A DNA stretch of 64,000 nt from Mesorhizobium sp. RMAD-H1 (GCF_014191375.1 NZ_JACHWN010000007.1:124001-188000), one strand, 5' to 3'; shown: positions 25,713-38,275, counted from the stretch's first letter. Made by a program: numbers and translations. The notes: generated from the sequence alone by a model not told the origin.

Positions 25713-25990
25713 ACAGCTCATGCAGGCGATCGTGTAAACGGCCACCGCAGGGGGCCTGGTTGCTGTCTTGATGGGACGCATTGCCGTGGAGCCACTAGCT
25801 TTGTTCCTCAACAGGATGACTTATGGGTTGTGTGGATGGAGGAAGGAGGCCTTGAGATCAAGAATGGGGCGTATGCAAAGCGGGTGTTTCTGCACGCGTG
25901 CGGGCGGCAGCGGGCCGTCTGCCTGGCCGGGAACGATGCTCAGGCTTGGGCATTGTGAGGATCAGATGATTTCAGCAAAGGAGATCGAGC

Positions 25991-26869
25991 ATGCGCCAAG
26001 CGACCCGGGAACGACTTCGCCTGTCCGGCGGCACGGAATTGGCCTTTGTCACTGCGGGAGAGGCGTCCAATCCCGCCGTGCTGCTCCTGCATGGCTTTCC
26101 AGGCTCTGCTGATTATTTTCGGGAGGTGGCGCCTGAATTGTCGCAGGTCGCATATGTGATCGCGCCGGATCTGCCGGGCTATGGCGAGTCGGATGTTCTG
26201 CCGACGCCCTCATTTGCTGCCTTCGGTCAGGCAGTTTCGGAGCTTCTGGACCGGCTTGCGGTGGGGCCGCGCTACATCTACCTTCATGATTTCGGCGCAC
26301 CTGTGGGGTTTGACATCGCGATGCAGGCGCCGGAGCAGGTCCTGGGTCTTATCATCCAGAACGCTAACGCGCATAGAACCGGGTTCGGACCACCATGGGG
26401 CCCGGTGATAGACTATTGGTCGCATCCAAACCCGGACAACGAGGCGGCTGCGACCGCGCATCTGACATTCGAGGGCACGCGTAACGGGTATCTCGGCGGA
26501 ATGCCGCCTGATGTAGCGGCACGGATCCCGGCCGAAGTCTGGGAGGAGGACTGGCGGGTGATGCAGTTGCCCGGCCGGATGGAGACGCAGCGGGCGCTCG
26601 TTGAGGATTACGGGAACTACGCCGCCCGGTTCGACGAAATCGCCGAATATCTCGCGCGCTGGCAGCCGCCTTCCCTGATGATATGGGCACGCCACGATCC
26701 CTTTTTCGATCTCGCCGAGATCATGTCGTGGATGCAGGCACTGCCGAGAATGGAAGCTCATATTCTCGATGCCGGACACAAGCTGCTGGAGACGCATGCA
26801 GCCGCGGCCACGCCGCTCATGCTCGACTTCATCAGGCATAACCGGAGAAAAGGCGAAAGAGCGAAATGA
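25991..26869 (+). CDS. Alpha/beta hydrolase, Asp-nucleophile type (epoxide hydrolase / haloalkane dehalogenase-like)
   Basis: Cytosolic alpha/beta hydrolase, 292 aa. HGFPGS (34-39) forms the oxyanion loop, APDLPGYGESD (58-68) is the family strand, and the nucleophile elbow reads LHDFGAPVG with Asp100, not Ser, which points to ester-intermediate enzymes such as epoxide hydrolases and dehalogenases. WARHDPFF carries the second Asp and DAGHKLLE the catalytic His. The protein at 37397 is a paralogue with the same DxGAPVG and QNxNA motifs. Unlinked to an obvious pathway; close to repABC. Confidence 0.85.
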   Translation: MRQATRERLRLSGGTELAFVTAGEASNPAVLLLHGFPGSADYFREVAPELSQVAYVIAPDLPGYGESDVLPTPSFAAFGQAVSELLDRLAVGPRYIYLHDFGAPVGFDIAMQAPEQVLGLIIQNANAHRTGFGPPWGPVIDYWSHPNPDNEAAATAHLTFEGTRNGYLGGMPPDVAARIPAEVWEEDWRVMQLPGRMETQRALVEDYGNYAARFDEIAEYLARWQPPSLMIWARHDPFFDLAEIMSWMQALPRMEAHILDAGHKLLETHAAAATPLMLDFIRHNRRKGERAK

Positions 26870-27814
26870 CACTGTTGATAAGTGGCAGGTCCTCCGGCTC
26901 GCAGCCGTGCTATTTCGCGTCATCCTGACCAGGCTGCTATAATGCCTGCTGCTATGCGGCGTATCCGCTGGGTCTGTGCGGGCGGTCAAAGAACCGGTCG
27001 CAACGGATCTTCTTTCCAAAACTTATCCCACACTTTCCGCCCTGCTTTTATCCTTGCCGCGGGAACGCGGCTCGCGACGGCGTTTTGCGGGGAAGGACCG
27101 GCGCCTCCGGTTCATCGCTGCCGAGCGGTGGGGCTGGGGAGGCTCCGCCCAAGCGCTCCTGGCCGGCACTACGACCGATGGCGCCGGAAACAGGCGTCGA
27201 AGCGGGGAGAGCGGCGGATATCCGGTGCGGGGGGGAGACTTGCATGGGATGCCGCCGGCTTTTTCCGTGATTGGAAGGGGCGGAGACGGAAATCGCCGGA
27301 CGGGCGGTCCTGTGACCGCAGTCAAACAAATCAAAGATCGAGTGTTCGCATGACCGCCCGTCTTCCCATCTCCCGGACTGGGGCGTTCTTTCTCAAATGG
27401 CCAGACGGAGACATCCGGGCGTGGTAACGATCCCCCGCTGCCAGCGACGAGCGGTCGAATTCAGACCGCGAGGAGCTTACGGGCAGCGGAATAAAACAGC
27501 AGGGGAGGGGCATTGCTCTCCTTGCCGGCGAGGATGGCGGATGATCGGCATGCCCGAGCCGGAAGAAAGGGTGGAATCTCCGCCCAAATGCTTGTCTCCA
27601 CCGGCCCAGAAGCCTATGCTTGGACCATCCGGCGAATTTCTCCATGCCTAGCCGGTTTGCGTGCGATTATCGGACATAAATTCTTCACGACAGGCGCGGC
27701 GCTTTTCCTTCTTTCTTCCTGTTAAAAGCGCCGGCTGATCTCCAGCATCATGCAGGTAGAAACGGCAAGTCCATTTTCCCCAACCAGGGGCATAAGGGGG
27801 ACCTCCCCCTGTTC
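26870..27814. other. Gene-free region of about 0.95 kb
   Basis: Between the hydrolase and the end of a leftward transporter operon. Several open frames on both strands (for example 26976-27353 and 27331-27645) have no ribosome binding site, low-complexity Arg/Gly composition and no recognisable motif. I see no insertion-sequence ends, tRNA or long repeat. It may be decayed DNA. Confidence 0.45.
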
Positions 27815-28990
27815 TCACCTGTAGGGATCGGCCGCGTCACGCAAGCCATCGCCGAGGAAATTAAAGGCCAGGATCACCAGAATGACCGGGATCATGGGGA
27901 AGAGTAGCCAGGGATAGAAGGCGATGACGCTGACGCTGCGTGCCTCCGTCAGAAGAATGCCCCAGCTGGTGATGGGGGGCCTCAGGCCTAGTCCTAGGAA
28001 GCTCAGCGCTGTCTCGCCGAGGATCATGCCGGGGATCGAAATCGTCGCTGTCGCGATGAGATGCGACATGAAGCCGGGGATCAGGTGCCGGCGGATGATG
28101 CGGCTGCTGCGGGCGCCCATCAGCTGGGCGGCGAGCACGTAGTCCTCCTCGCGCAGCGCCAGGAGCTTGGAACGCACGGCGCGGGCGAGTCCGGTCCAGT
28201 CGAGAAGGCCCAGGATCACCGTGATGCCGAAATAGATGAGGAGAGGGCTCCAGGTAATCGGCATGATCGCCGCCAGCGCCATCCATAGGGGTATGCTGGG
28301 GATGGACTGGAGCACCTCGATGATCCGCTGGACGACGAGGTCGAATATACCGCCGTGATAGCCGGCAAGACCGCCAATGATGATCCCCAGCAGGAAGCTG
28401 AACGTAATGCCGATGAGCCCGATCGTCAGCGAGATGCGGGCGCCGTAAATGATGCGCGAGAGCACGTCGCGTCCCAGCCGGTCCGTGCCGAGAAGGAAGA
28501 GTTCGCCGCCCTTTGCCGGACAGATAAGGTGCAGGTCGCTCTCGAAAAGCCCCCAGAACCGGTATGTATCGCCCCTGCAGAAGAAGCGGATCGGCTGGAT
28601 ATTGCTCCTGTCGTCGGAATATTCACGCTTCAGCGTATCCATGTTCAGCGTCATCTGGCGGCCATAGACGAAGGGGCCGACGAACTGACCGGCATGGAAG
28701 AGATGCACGCGTTGCGGCGGCGCATGGATGAAGTCCATGTTCCTGGTATGCAGATTGTAAGGCGCCAGGAACTCGCAGATCAGGATCATCAGATAGAGCG
28801 CCAGGAGGAAGATGGCGGAAGCGAGGGCAAGCCTGTGCCGCTTGAACTTCCACCACATCAGGCGCAGCTGCGAGGCCTGGTAGACGCGCTCCTGTTCCTT
28901 CGTCATGACCTCGACCGATCCGGGGTCGAACGGTGCGCTCGAGACGTAATGTTGCAGCGGCGCGCCGGGCGGGGGGAGGGGAGAGTTCAT
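27815..28990 (-). CDS. ABC permease, OppC type with long periplasmic insertion
   Basis: Inner-membrane permease, 391 aa. Like the agpC product it has an additional segment between helices 1 and 2 (about residues 80-165, with FIHAPPQRVHLFHAGQFVGPFVYGR in part). This is followed by LGTDRLGRDVLSRIIYGARISLT, the coupling loop YVLAAQLMGARSSRIIRRHLIPG and the ending FNFLGDGLRDAADPYR. The last gene of a leftward operon, it overlaps the OppB-type gene by ATGA (28987-28990). The insertion suggests the same transporter subgroup as agp, hence an oligosaccharide or related solute rather than a peptide (inference). Confidence 0.85.
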   Translation of the reverse strand: MNSPLPPPGAPLQHYVSSAPFDPGSVEVMTKEQERVYQASQLRLMWWKFKRHRLALASAIFLLALYLMILICEFLAPYNLHTRNMDFIHAPPQRVHLFHAGQFVGPFVYGRQMTLNMDTLKREYSDDRSNIQPIRFFCRGDTYRFWGLFESDLHLICPAKGGELFLLGTDRLGRDVLSRIIYGARISLTIGLIGITFSFLLGIIIGGLAGYHGGIFDLVVQRIIEVLQSIPSIPLWMALAAIMPITWSPLLIYFGITVILGLLDWTGLARAVRSKLLALREEDYVLAAQLMGARSSRIIRRHLIPGFMSHLIATATISIPGMILGETALSFLGLGLRPPITSWGILLTEARSVSVIAFYPWLLFPMIPVILVILAFNFLGDGLRDAADPYR

Positions 28991-29985
28991 TTGGTGCTGC
29001 CACCCTGCAGGCGGATCCGGGGATCGAGCAGTGCCAGCGCCAGATCCGAGATCAGCACACCGATGACCGTCAGGAAGGCGAGGAACATCAGGAAGGAGCC
29101 AGCCAAATACATGTCCTGGCTTTGCAGCGCCTTGATCAGCATCGGGCCAGTGGTCTCGAGTGAAAGGACGATCGCCGTGATCTCGGCGCCGGAGATGATG
29201 GCAGGCAGGATCGAGCCGATGTCGGAGATGAAGAAATTGAGCGACATGCGCAGCGGGTATTTGACGAGGGTGCGGAACGGGCCGAGGCCTTTGGCGCGCG
29301 CGGTGACGACATATTGCTTGTGGAGCTCGTCCAGCAGATTGGCGCGCAGGCGCCGGATCATGCTTGCCGTGCCGCCGGTCCCGATGATGACGACTGGGAT
29401 CCAGAGATGTTCGAGGATCGACCGGGCCTTCTCCCAGCTCATCGGTTGACCCAGATATTTCTGGTCCATGAGATGGCCGATCGAGGTGCCGAACCAGATA
29501 TTGGCGAAATACATCAGGATCAGCGCCAGCATGAAGTTCGGGATGGCGAGGCCGATGAGGCCGAGGAGGGTCAGCCCGTAATCGCCCCAGCTATATTGAT
29601 GCGTCGCCGAATACATGCCGATCGGGAAGGCAATGAGCCAGGTGAAGACGATGGTGACGAAGGAAACGAGGATGGTCAGCCACATCCTGTCGCCGACGAC
29701 ATCGCGGACCGGCATTTCATATTCGAAGGAATAGCCGAAATCGCCGTGCAGCATGCCGGCGACCCAGTGGAAATAGCGCAGTACCGGCGGCTTGTCGAAA
29801 CCATATTCATAGCGCAGCATCTGGATGCGTTCGGAATCCACGCTTTCGCCCTGGGCTCTCAGTTCGGCGATATAGCTGTCGAAGTAATCGCCCGGCGGAA
29901 GCTCGATAATGGTGAAGACCAGGGCCGAGATGATCAGCAGTGTCGGAACCATGACGGCGATGCGCCAGACAATGTATCGCAGCAT
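28987..29985 (-). CDS. ABC permease, OppB type
   Basis: Permease of 332 aa. The first helix (MLRYIVWRIAVMVPTLLIIS) leads to the periplasmic loop ELPPGDYFDSYIAELRAQGE, and six membrane segments follow. The coupling loop reads VTARAKGLGPFRTLVKYPLRMSLN. The gene starts 3 nt after the binding-protein stop and overlaps the next permease, so translation is coupled. Its partner is the permease at 27815-28990. Confidence 0.87.
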   Translation of the reverse strand: MLRYIVWRIAVMVPTLLIISALVFTIIELPPGDYFDSYIAELRAQGESVDSERIQMLRYEYGFDKPPVLRYFHWVAGMLHGDFGYSFEYEMPVRDVVGDRMWLTILVSFVTIVFTWLIAFPIGMYSATHQYSWGDYGLTLLGLIGLAIPNFMLALILMYFANIWFGTSIGHLMDQKYLGQPMSWEKARSILEHLWIPVVIIGTGGTASMIRRLRANLLDELHKQYVVTARAKGLGPFRTLVKYPLRMSLNFFISDIGSILPAIISGAEITAIVLSLETTGPMLIKALQSQDMYLAGSFLMFLAFLTVIGVLISDLALALLDPRIRLQGGSTK

Positions 29986-29988
29986 GGG

Positions 29989-31895
29989 TCACTCCTCGCC
30001 AAGCCAGAACGTATCGGGCATGTAGACACCGAAATAGGAGGTCGGGTCGAAGCCGTAGAGCGCCTTGTCGGGCAGGTTGCGCAGCCTTGTGGACGCCACC
30101 ACCGGCTGGAGCGTGCTGTTGACGATGCCGATCGAGAACACCTGATCGGTGTAGATCGAGAGCATCGCGGTCCAGATTTCCGCCCGCTCGTGGGATGTGG
30201 TCGATTTGCGCCAGCGTTTCACCAGCGATACGAGTTCCATCGCTTCCGGAAGATCGGGAGCCTCGCCCACCTTGCCATGCGAAAGGTAATAGGCGCCCCA
30301 GAGCGGCCATTGCAGCTGCTCGTCGGCGGTCGGAGCCAACTGATCCGGGTTCATGTCGGGGGTAGGAACGCCATTGTCGATGCCTGACCACATCGACATC
30401 ATGATCTGGCCGGCCATGGCCCGGCTGCGGAAGACGTCGCGCTGCGACGGCCGGATGAAGAGGGCTATGCCGATCTGGCGCCAATGGTCGGTGACAAGTT
30501 CGAGCACATCCGTCTCAAGGGTGCTTTCGCCTGCGGTTTCCACGACGATCTGCGCGGCGCGGCCGTCGGGCAGGAGCCGCAGGCCGTCATCGTCGCGCTT
30601 TGCCAGTCCCATCGTGTCGAGCAGGGCATTGGCCTGGCCCGGATCATAAGCGATCCAGGCTTTCGCGTATTCGGGGCGATAAAGCGGGCTCTCGGGCAGC
30701 ACCGTATCGGCGCTCTCCGCCGCCAACCCGTAGAACACCGCCTTGTTGATCTCGCGCCGGTTGATGGCGAGCGACAGCGCCCGGCGCAGGCGCACGTCGC
30801 GCAGGAGCGGTTTCCAGACCGGATCGGCGCAGTTCAGGTTGGGTAGCAGCGCCAGCCGCGAGCCTTGCGTCCGCTTCCACAGATGAACCTTGATCGGATA
30901 GCGCTTTTCAGCATCCTTCAGGAAAGTGTAGTCGGGAAAATCCAGCCCCACGCCTTGCAAGTCGCTTTCGCCAGCGCCGGTCTTGGCGGCGATGATGGAC
31001 GAGGAACTGGCGTTGAGGACGAAGCGGTCGATATAGGGCAATTGCAGGCCATTCTCGTCGACCCGGTGAAAATAAGGGTTGCGCTCGAAGACGAATTGTT
31101 CCGCCGGCGGACTCACCGTGTTGCGCCAGGGATCGAGGGTCGGCAGATCCGGGTTCTCGGGGCGATATTGCCGCGCCATGCGGATATGAAGCGCGACCCA
31201 GTTGCGGGCCTGATACTCCTTCATCAGCCCTGCGAGCCGGAAGGGATCCTGATACTTCTTGTGGAACTGCTTGAGATAGGCGGCAGGCAGCACGAGGCTC
31301 AGCGCCTGGGCGGCGGCGAGTTTCGGCAGGAAGTCGGGGTTCGGCGCATCCCAGGAATAGCGGACGGTCAAGGGATCGACGATCTCGAAGCGGGGCGGCC
31401 TGCCGTCGACCCGCAGGGCGGTGATCGGCCCCCCACGCGAAAGCTCCTTGTTGAGCCAGACGTCTTCCAGGCAGTAGCGGAAATCCTCCGGCGTCAGCGG
31501 GGTGCCGTCGGACCATTTGTGGCCCTCGCGTATCCTGAAGGTGAAGACGCGGTCCTCTTCCACCTCGAAGCTCTCCAGGATGTCCGGGATCATGTTGAAC
31601 TTTTCATCATAGCCGACGAGCCGCGCATAGCCGTAGATCGTCATCAGCCGGATGTCCTTCTGGCTGCCGATCAGCGTGCGCAGCGTGCCGCCGTAGCGGC
31701 CGGGGGCTCTGCCCATGGCCTTGAGGTTCACGATTCGCGGTCTCTTCGGCAGGCGGTCGGCGAGCTTCGGCAGCATGCCGGATCTGAGGAACTGCTCAAG
31801 AAAAGCGGGCTCGCGGTCCTCTGCGCCCCGGTCTTCGGCAAGAAGCTGGCCGGGTATGAGGGTCGAGGCCATCAGACCGAGTGCAGTGCGCCGGG

Positions 31896-31902
<7 letters not shown>
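29989..31902 (-). CDS. ABC substrate-binding protein family 5, Tat-type signal
   Basis: Large periplasmic binding protein, 637 aa, of SBP family 5. The N-terminus MLTRRTALGLMASTLIPGQLL carries twin arginines before a hydrophobic stretch and an AxA-like site, so Tat export is plausible. Family signature: NMIPDILESFEVEEDRVFTFRIREGHKWSDGTPLTPEDF (a region at about residues 105-145). The length matches the long AgpA-like group. It overlaps the double ATPase gene by 7 nt (31896-31902). Its solute cannot be read from the sequence. Confidence 0.85.
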
Positions 31903-33791
<1,889 letters not shown>

Positions 33792-34145
33792 CCCAGTACA
33801 GCCCCGCGTTCAAGCATTTGCCGCCCCGCTGCGGCTTACACGGAAGGGAGCTTAGCCCACTGCTACCTGCCTGCCTAGAGGCTGTCGGGGAGCTGGACCT
33901 GGATCGGAGTTGCGCCGCAACGCATATCCGTCAGTTTTGGAAACGAGAGGGCACGAATAGGAGCCGCTATTCGACGGCGAGCGGCGTCAAAATAATGGAT
34001 TTGCGTGCAGCCTCCGTGGGATCGGGCCAAAATCGCTCCTGGATAGGTCGAAAATGCGCGACGGTGATTACGCCGCCCTGCACTTTTCTCCCGTTCACGA
34101 ACGATTTTGGCTCAACCGAGTCCCGGTTCAAACGCCTGACGATCT
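33792..34145. other. Intergenic region upstream of the second transporter operon
   Basis: The 354 nt between the gntP stop and the double ATPase start hold no recognisable gene. The operon promoter and any operator should lie here; I could not identify a clear palindrome. Confidence 0.4.
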
Positions 34146-35525
34146 TTAGGCCAGCCAGAAGACAAGGCCCGAAAAGGCGAAGCCGAGGAGCCCGACGAGG
34201 GTCTGCATCACCGTCCAGGTCTTGAACGTCGTCTTGACATCCATGTTGAAGAAACGGCCCACCAGCCAGAAGCCCGAATCGTTGACATGGGAGAGCATGA
34301 CGGAACCGGCTGCGAGCGCGATGACGACCGCCGCGAGCTGGGCGCCCTCATAGCCGGCCACCTGTACCGCAGGCTGCACGAGGCCGGCCGCGGTTATGAG
34401 GGCGACGGTGGCCGAGCCTTGCGCGACGCGCAGCGCGGTTGCGACGAAGAAACCCGCCACGAACACCGGAAGCCCGATATCGGCGAGCGCGTTGGAAAGG
34501 GCGTCGCCGATGCCCGAGGCGCGCAGGACACCGCCGAACATGCCGCCCGCGCCGGTGATCAGGATGATGGAGCAGACGGGCCCGAGAGCCGAATCGAGAA
34601 TCCGTTCGACGGTACCGCCGTCACGCCCGCGCTTGGGGCCGAGGACATAGGCGGCGACGAGCACGGAAATCAGAAGCGCGACGGGCGTGGCGCCGATGGT
34701 TCGCGCCAGCTGGAACCATGTCGCATCGGCACTGACCCATCCCTGCGCGCGGGCGAAGTCGAGGCCGGTGTTGACGAAGATGAGCAGCAACGGCAGAAGG
34801 AGAAGGCCGATCACGGTACCCGAACTTGGCGGGGTGAGCGACTCGTCGCTGTGCTCTCCGCCTGATAGGATATCGGGTATGGGCAGAACGATGCGCTTGC
34901 CGATCCATTGGCCGAAGAGTTGGCCGGCAAGGATCCATGTCGGAACGGCGACCAAAAGGCCGATTAGGATCAGCAGGCCGGCATCCGCGCCCAGGAGTTC
35001 GGCTGCCGCGACCGGGCCGGGATGGGGCGGAACGAAGACATGCATGACCGAGAATGCCGCTGCCACCGGGATGCCGTAAAGCAGAAGACCGCCGCCCAGA
35101 CGCCGCGCCACCGTGAAGACGACGGGAAGCATCACCACGAGGCCGGCATCGAAGAAGATGGGGAAACCGAAGATGAGCGAGGCGATGCCGAGTGCCAGCG
35201 GCGCCCGCTTTTCACCGAAGCGCGCAACGAGATCGTCGGCGAGTGCCTGCGCACCGCCGGACACTTCGAGAAGGCGTCCGAGCATCGCGCCGAGACCGAC
35301 GAGGAGCGCGACCCCGCCCAGCGTCGATCCGAAGGAGGAAGTGAGCGTGGTGAGCAGCGCCTGGGCCGGAATACCGGCGGCGATCGCCGTCAACAGGCTG
35401 ACGAGAATGAGTGCGATGAACGCATGGATGCGAAACCGGATGATGAGGACGAGCAGGAGGACGATAGCCCCGGCTGCGATGGAAATGAGCGTACCGGCGC
35501 CCAATGTCTGTTGGAATTCTTGCAC
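34146..35525 (-). CDS. gntP: Gluconate:H+ symporter, GntP family
   Basis: Gluconate permease of the GntP family, 459 aa with about 12-14 membrane helices. Conserved segments include FGSTLGGVALLVGLGAMLGRLLE, FGFPIFFDAGLVVMLPVVF, and VFVPPHPGPVAAAELLGAD. The start codon is GTG (35523-35525) after AAGGAGCTGAAAAC. It lies 63 nt downstream of gntK in the same direction, so the two form a gluconate uptake and phosphorylation operon. Other sugar acids are transported by some relatives. Confidence 0.9.
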   Translation of the reverse strand: MQEFQQTLGAGTLISIAAGAIVLLLVLIIRFRIHAFIALILVSLLTAIAAGIPAQALLTTLTSSFGSTLGGVALLVGLGAMLGRLLEVSGGAQALADDLVARFGEKRAPLALGIASLIFGFPIFFDAGLVVMLPVVFTVARRLGGGLLLYGIPVAAAFSVMHVFVPPHPGPVAAAELLGADAGLLILIGLLVAVPTWILAGQLFGQWIGKRIVLPIPDILSGGEHSDESLTPPSSGTVIGLLLLPLLLIFVNTGLDFARAQGWVSADATWFQLARTIGATPVALLISVLVAAYVLGPKRGRDGGTVERILDSALGPVCSIILITGAGGMFGGVLRASGIGDALSNALADIGLPVFVAGFFVATALRVAQGSATVALITAAGLVQPAVQVAGYEGAQLAAVVIALAAGSVMLSHVNDSGFWLVGRFFNMDVKTTFKTWTVMQTLVGLLGFAFSGLVFWLA

Positions 35526-35588
35526 GTTTTCAGCTCCTTGAAGTGCGCGTCGGGCGCGCTCCTGATGTCAGCTTGTGTTTTCTGCCGT

Positions 35589-36134
35589 TTACCGCTTTGC
35601 GGGAGTGTCCAGGCCAAGCGCGACAAGGGCGCGTTCGACCACTCTTTCGGGAGGCGCGTCGACAGCGACCTTCACGCCGTTCTCGTCTTCATGGAGATCC
35701 TCGAGCGTTGCGAATTGCGATGCCAGGAGCGACGCCGGCATGAAATGTCCCTTGCGGTGGGCCATGCGCTCGGCGACGAGGTTCGGATCGGCGACAAGTT
35801 CGACAAACCGGACATCTGCCTTCGCCTCGCGCAGCGTCTCGCGATAAATGCGCTTCAGCGCCGAGCACGTGATGACGACGTTGCGCCCGGCGCTGGCCTC
35901 GTCGCTTATCCAGTCGCGGATCTTCTCCAGCCAGGGCGCGCGGTCGGTGTCGTCGAGGGGAATGCCGGCCGACATCTTCTCGATATTCGCAGGCGGATGG
36001 AAAGTATCTCCTTCCGCAAAAGTCCAGCCAAGCTTTTGCGAAATAAGTTCGGCCGTGGTGGTCTTGCCGACCCCGGAGGGTCCCATGACAATCAATGCGA
36101 TCGGTTTATCCCCGTTCTTTGCTGGTCGGTGCAT
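35589..36134 (-). CDS. gntK: Gluconokinase
   Basis: Shikimate-kinase-fold gluconokinase, 181 aa, which phosphorylates gluconate to 6-phosphogluconate with ATP. P-loop GPSGVGKTT lies at residues 18-26, followed by FAEGDTFHPPANIEKMSAGIPLDD (about 39-62), the hallmark substrate region of GntK, and ITCSALKRIYRETLR. Length is typical. It precedes gntP; the product feeds the Entner-Doudoroff or pentose phosphate route. No gluconate regulator gene is adjacent. Confidence 0.92.
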   Translation of the reverse strand: MHRPAKNGDKPIALIVMGPSGVGKTTTAELISQKLGWTFAEGDTFHPPANIEKMSAGIPLDDTDRAPWLEKIRDWISDEASAGRNVVITCSALKRIYRETLREAKADVRFVELVADPNLVAERMAHRKGHFMPASLLASQFATLEDLHEDENGVKVAVDAPPERVVERALVALGLDTPAKR

Positions 36135-36386
36135 CTTGAATATTCCGTTGCTTCATGAGCCCCCGGGGCGTCGGTCCGCGCGAAAGAGAACAGAAGACGC
36201 CTTCTGTCAAGGCATGAGGCTGAGCAACTGTTCAACACATGGGCAAATCGCCGCCTGTCCACAGTTCCAATCTGTCGAACATAGCGGCGGGCCGCCGAAA
36301 TATGCGAGCTGCTGTGCTGTCAGTCGCTCAACATTGCGTGATCTGCGATAAAACAGAGCCCCGGTTCTTCACGGTATCGGAAGAGG

Positions 36387-37298
36387 TCAGCGGCGCAGGG
36401 ATTTACCGAACGTCTGTCGTAGCCGGGGGACTGCGTGGTCGATGAAAGCGCGCACGGCGCCACCACCGCCCCGACGGGGCTGGAAGACCATGTGTATTGG
36501 GATCGGCTCCGGTTCGTAATCTTGAAGAAGGCTGATCAGAGACCCGTCCGCGATCTGCCGCTCAACCTGGTAGGATAGGGGACGTACAATACCCATTCCG
36601 CGCTCGGCGGCTCCGATCGCCGCCGCTGCGCTGTTCAGCGCGAGACGGCATGTCACCCGCACCGAGCGGATGCGGCGTGCGGAGGCACTTTCCCGATAAC
36701 GCCAAAGCTCCTGGGCTCCGGCTTCGTTCAACCCGATGCACCAATGGTTCATTAGGTCGGAGGGATGTTTCGGCGCCGGGCGTTCGGCGAGATAGCCGGG
36801 AGCGGCACAAGTCAGTTTGCGTATCTCGCCGATCCTGACCGCCGTCATGGACGAATCCTGCAGATCAGCAAGACGGACGGCGACGTCCACACCTTCCCCA
36901 ACAAGGTCGACCATGCGGTTCAGGAGAAGCACCCGAACCTGGGCGTGGGGATGCGCCGCCAGGAAGCTCTCGACGACGGGCATCACGATCAGGCGCCCAA
37001 ACAGTTCCGGAGCCGTGATGACCACGCTGCCGCTGACGGCGATGTCCCGCGACCGCGCTTCCAGATGACCGAGTTCTTCGAGGACCAGCCTGTATGTCGC
37101 GACATGGCGGGCACCGGCCTCAGTCACAGCAAAACGCCGCGTCGTGCGCACAAGAAGCCGCTCGCCGGCGATCTCCTCGAGATGCGCGACGGCGCGTGTC
37201 ACTGAAGCTGGAGAGCAGCCGAGCTTGCGGGCGGCGGCCGCGAGCGAGCCGGTGTCAACGATCGCAACGAATATCGACATTGCTTTGAGACGGTCCAT
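36387..37298 (-). CDS. LysR-family regulator divergent from the hydrolase gene
   Basis: LysR-type regulator, 303 aa, starting at ATG 37298 (MDRLKAMSIFVAIVDTGSLA) after GGAAAGG. An upstream in-frame start would add 36 residues of non-conserved sequence across the divergent promoter. The helix-turn-helix reads SLAAAARKLGCSPASVTRAVAHLE (about residues 17-40), and the effector domain is of the DsdC/CrgA-like group. It shares a 98-nt gap with the alpha/beta hydrolase gene at 37397, the classic LysR arrangement, so it probably controls that gene. Confidence 0.9.
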   Translation of the reverse strand: MDRLKAMSIFVAIVDTGSLAAAARKLGCSPASVTRAVAHLEEIAGERLLVRTTRRFAVTEAGARHVATYRLVLEELGHLEARSRDIAVSGSVVITAPELFGRLIVMPVVESFLAAHPHAQVRVLLLNRMVDLVGEGVDVAVRLADLQDSSMTAVRIGEIRKLTCAAPGYLAERPAPKHPSDLMNHWCIGLNEAGAQELWRYRESASARRIRSVRVTCRLALNSAAAAIGAAERGMGIVRPLSYQVERQIADGSLISLLQDYEPEPIPIHMVFQPRRGGGGAVRAFIDHAVPRLRQTFGKSLRR

Positions 37299-37396
37299 CA
37301 GCCTTTCCGATCCTGAAATCAAGCCTTGCTGGATTTCCTTATTATTTCGCTGATGGAAACACATTAATTTATTCGAAAGAAGAAAGGATTTTGACG

Positions 37397-38275
37397 ATGA
37401 CAACACGCTACGGATTTCAACAGGTCGGCGACGTCGACGTTTTCTACCGGGAAGCCGGATCGGGCGATGCGCCGGTGATCCTGCTGCTGCATGGCTTTCC
37501 TACCGCCAGCCACATGTTCCGCGACCTGATCCCTCTCCTCGCCGACCGCTTTCGTCTCATCGCGCCGGACCTGCCCGGCTTCGGGCAGACCAGGGCGCCG
37601 CAGCGGGGGACGTTCGACTATACGTTCGACCGCCTTGCCGACGTGATCGAGGGCTTCACCGAGGCCATGTCACTCAATCGATACGCGCTCTACATTTTCG
37701 ACTACGGAGCGCCGGTGGGCCTGCGTCTGGCGATGCGCTATCCTGAACGGGTCTCTGCAATCATCTCGCAGAACGGCAACGCCTATGTCGAGGGGCTCAG
37801 CGATGAATGGGGACCGTGGGAGGCTTATTGGCGCGAGCCGAGCGCCGCGAACCGCGAAGCCTGCCGGTCCTCGCTTGCGCCGGATGCGATCCGGAACTGG
37901 CAGTACGGGACCGGAGCCGATCCAAGCCGCTTGTCGCCCGACGGCTATGAGCTCGACATCGCCTACATGGCGCGGCCGGGCGCGGAGGAGATCCAGCTCG
38001 ATCTGATCCTCGACTATCGCAGCAACGTCGCGCTCTATCCAGCCTTCCAGTCCTACTTTCGCAAGCACCGTCCACCGTTTCTCGCAGTCTGGGGACGTCA
38101 TGATCCGGCGTTCTTGCCCGCCGGCGCCGCCGCCTTTCAGCGGGATCTGCCGGATGCAAAAATCCATCTGCTCGACGCGGGACATTTCGCGCTGGAGACA
38201 CATGCGCGGGAGGTGGCGGTTTTGATCCGCGCGTTCCTCGATAGCGCGATCGTTCCCGCAACGGTGAAAATCTAG
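37397..38275 (+). CDS. Alpha/beta hydrolase, Asp-nucleophile type
   Basis: Alpha/beta hydrolase, 292 aa. HGFPTASHMFRDLIP holds the oxyanion loop, APDLPGFGQT the core strand, and FDYGAPVG supplies Asp102 as nucleophile. WGRHDPAFLP carries the acid and DAGHFALETHA the catalytic His. Epoxide hydrolase or haloalkane-dehalogenase-like chemistry is suggested; the exact substrate is unknown. It resembles the protein at 25991, including the QNGNA segment. ATG 37397 is supported by AAAGGA 8 nt upstream. Divergent from a LysR gene that likely regulates it. Confidence 0.87.
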   Translation: MTTRYGFQQVGDVDVFYREAGSGDAPVILLLHGFPTASHMFRDLIPLLADRFRLIAPDLPGFGQTRAPQRGTFDYTFDRLADVIEGFTEAMSLNRYALYIFDYGAPVGLRLAMRYPERVSAIISQNGNAYVEGLSDEWGPWEAYWREPSAANREACRSSLAPDAIRNWQYGTGADPSRLSPDGYELDIAYMARPGAEEIQLDLILDYRSNVALYPAFQSYFRKHRPPFLAVWGRHDPAFLPAGAAAFQRDLPDAKIHLLDAGHFALETHAREVAVLIRAFLDSAIVPATVKI

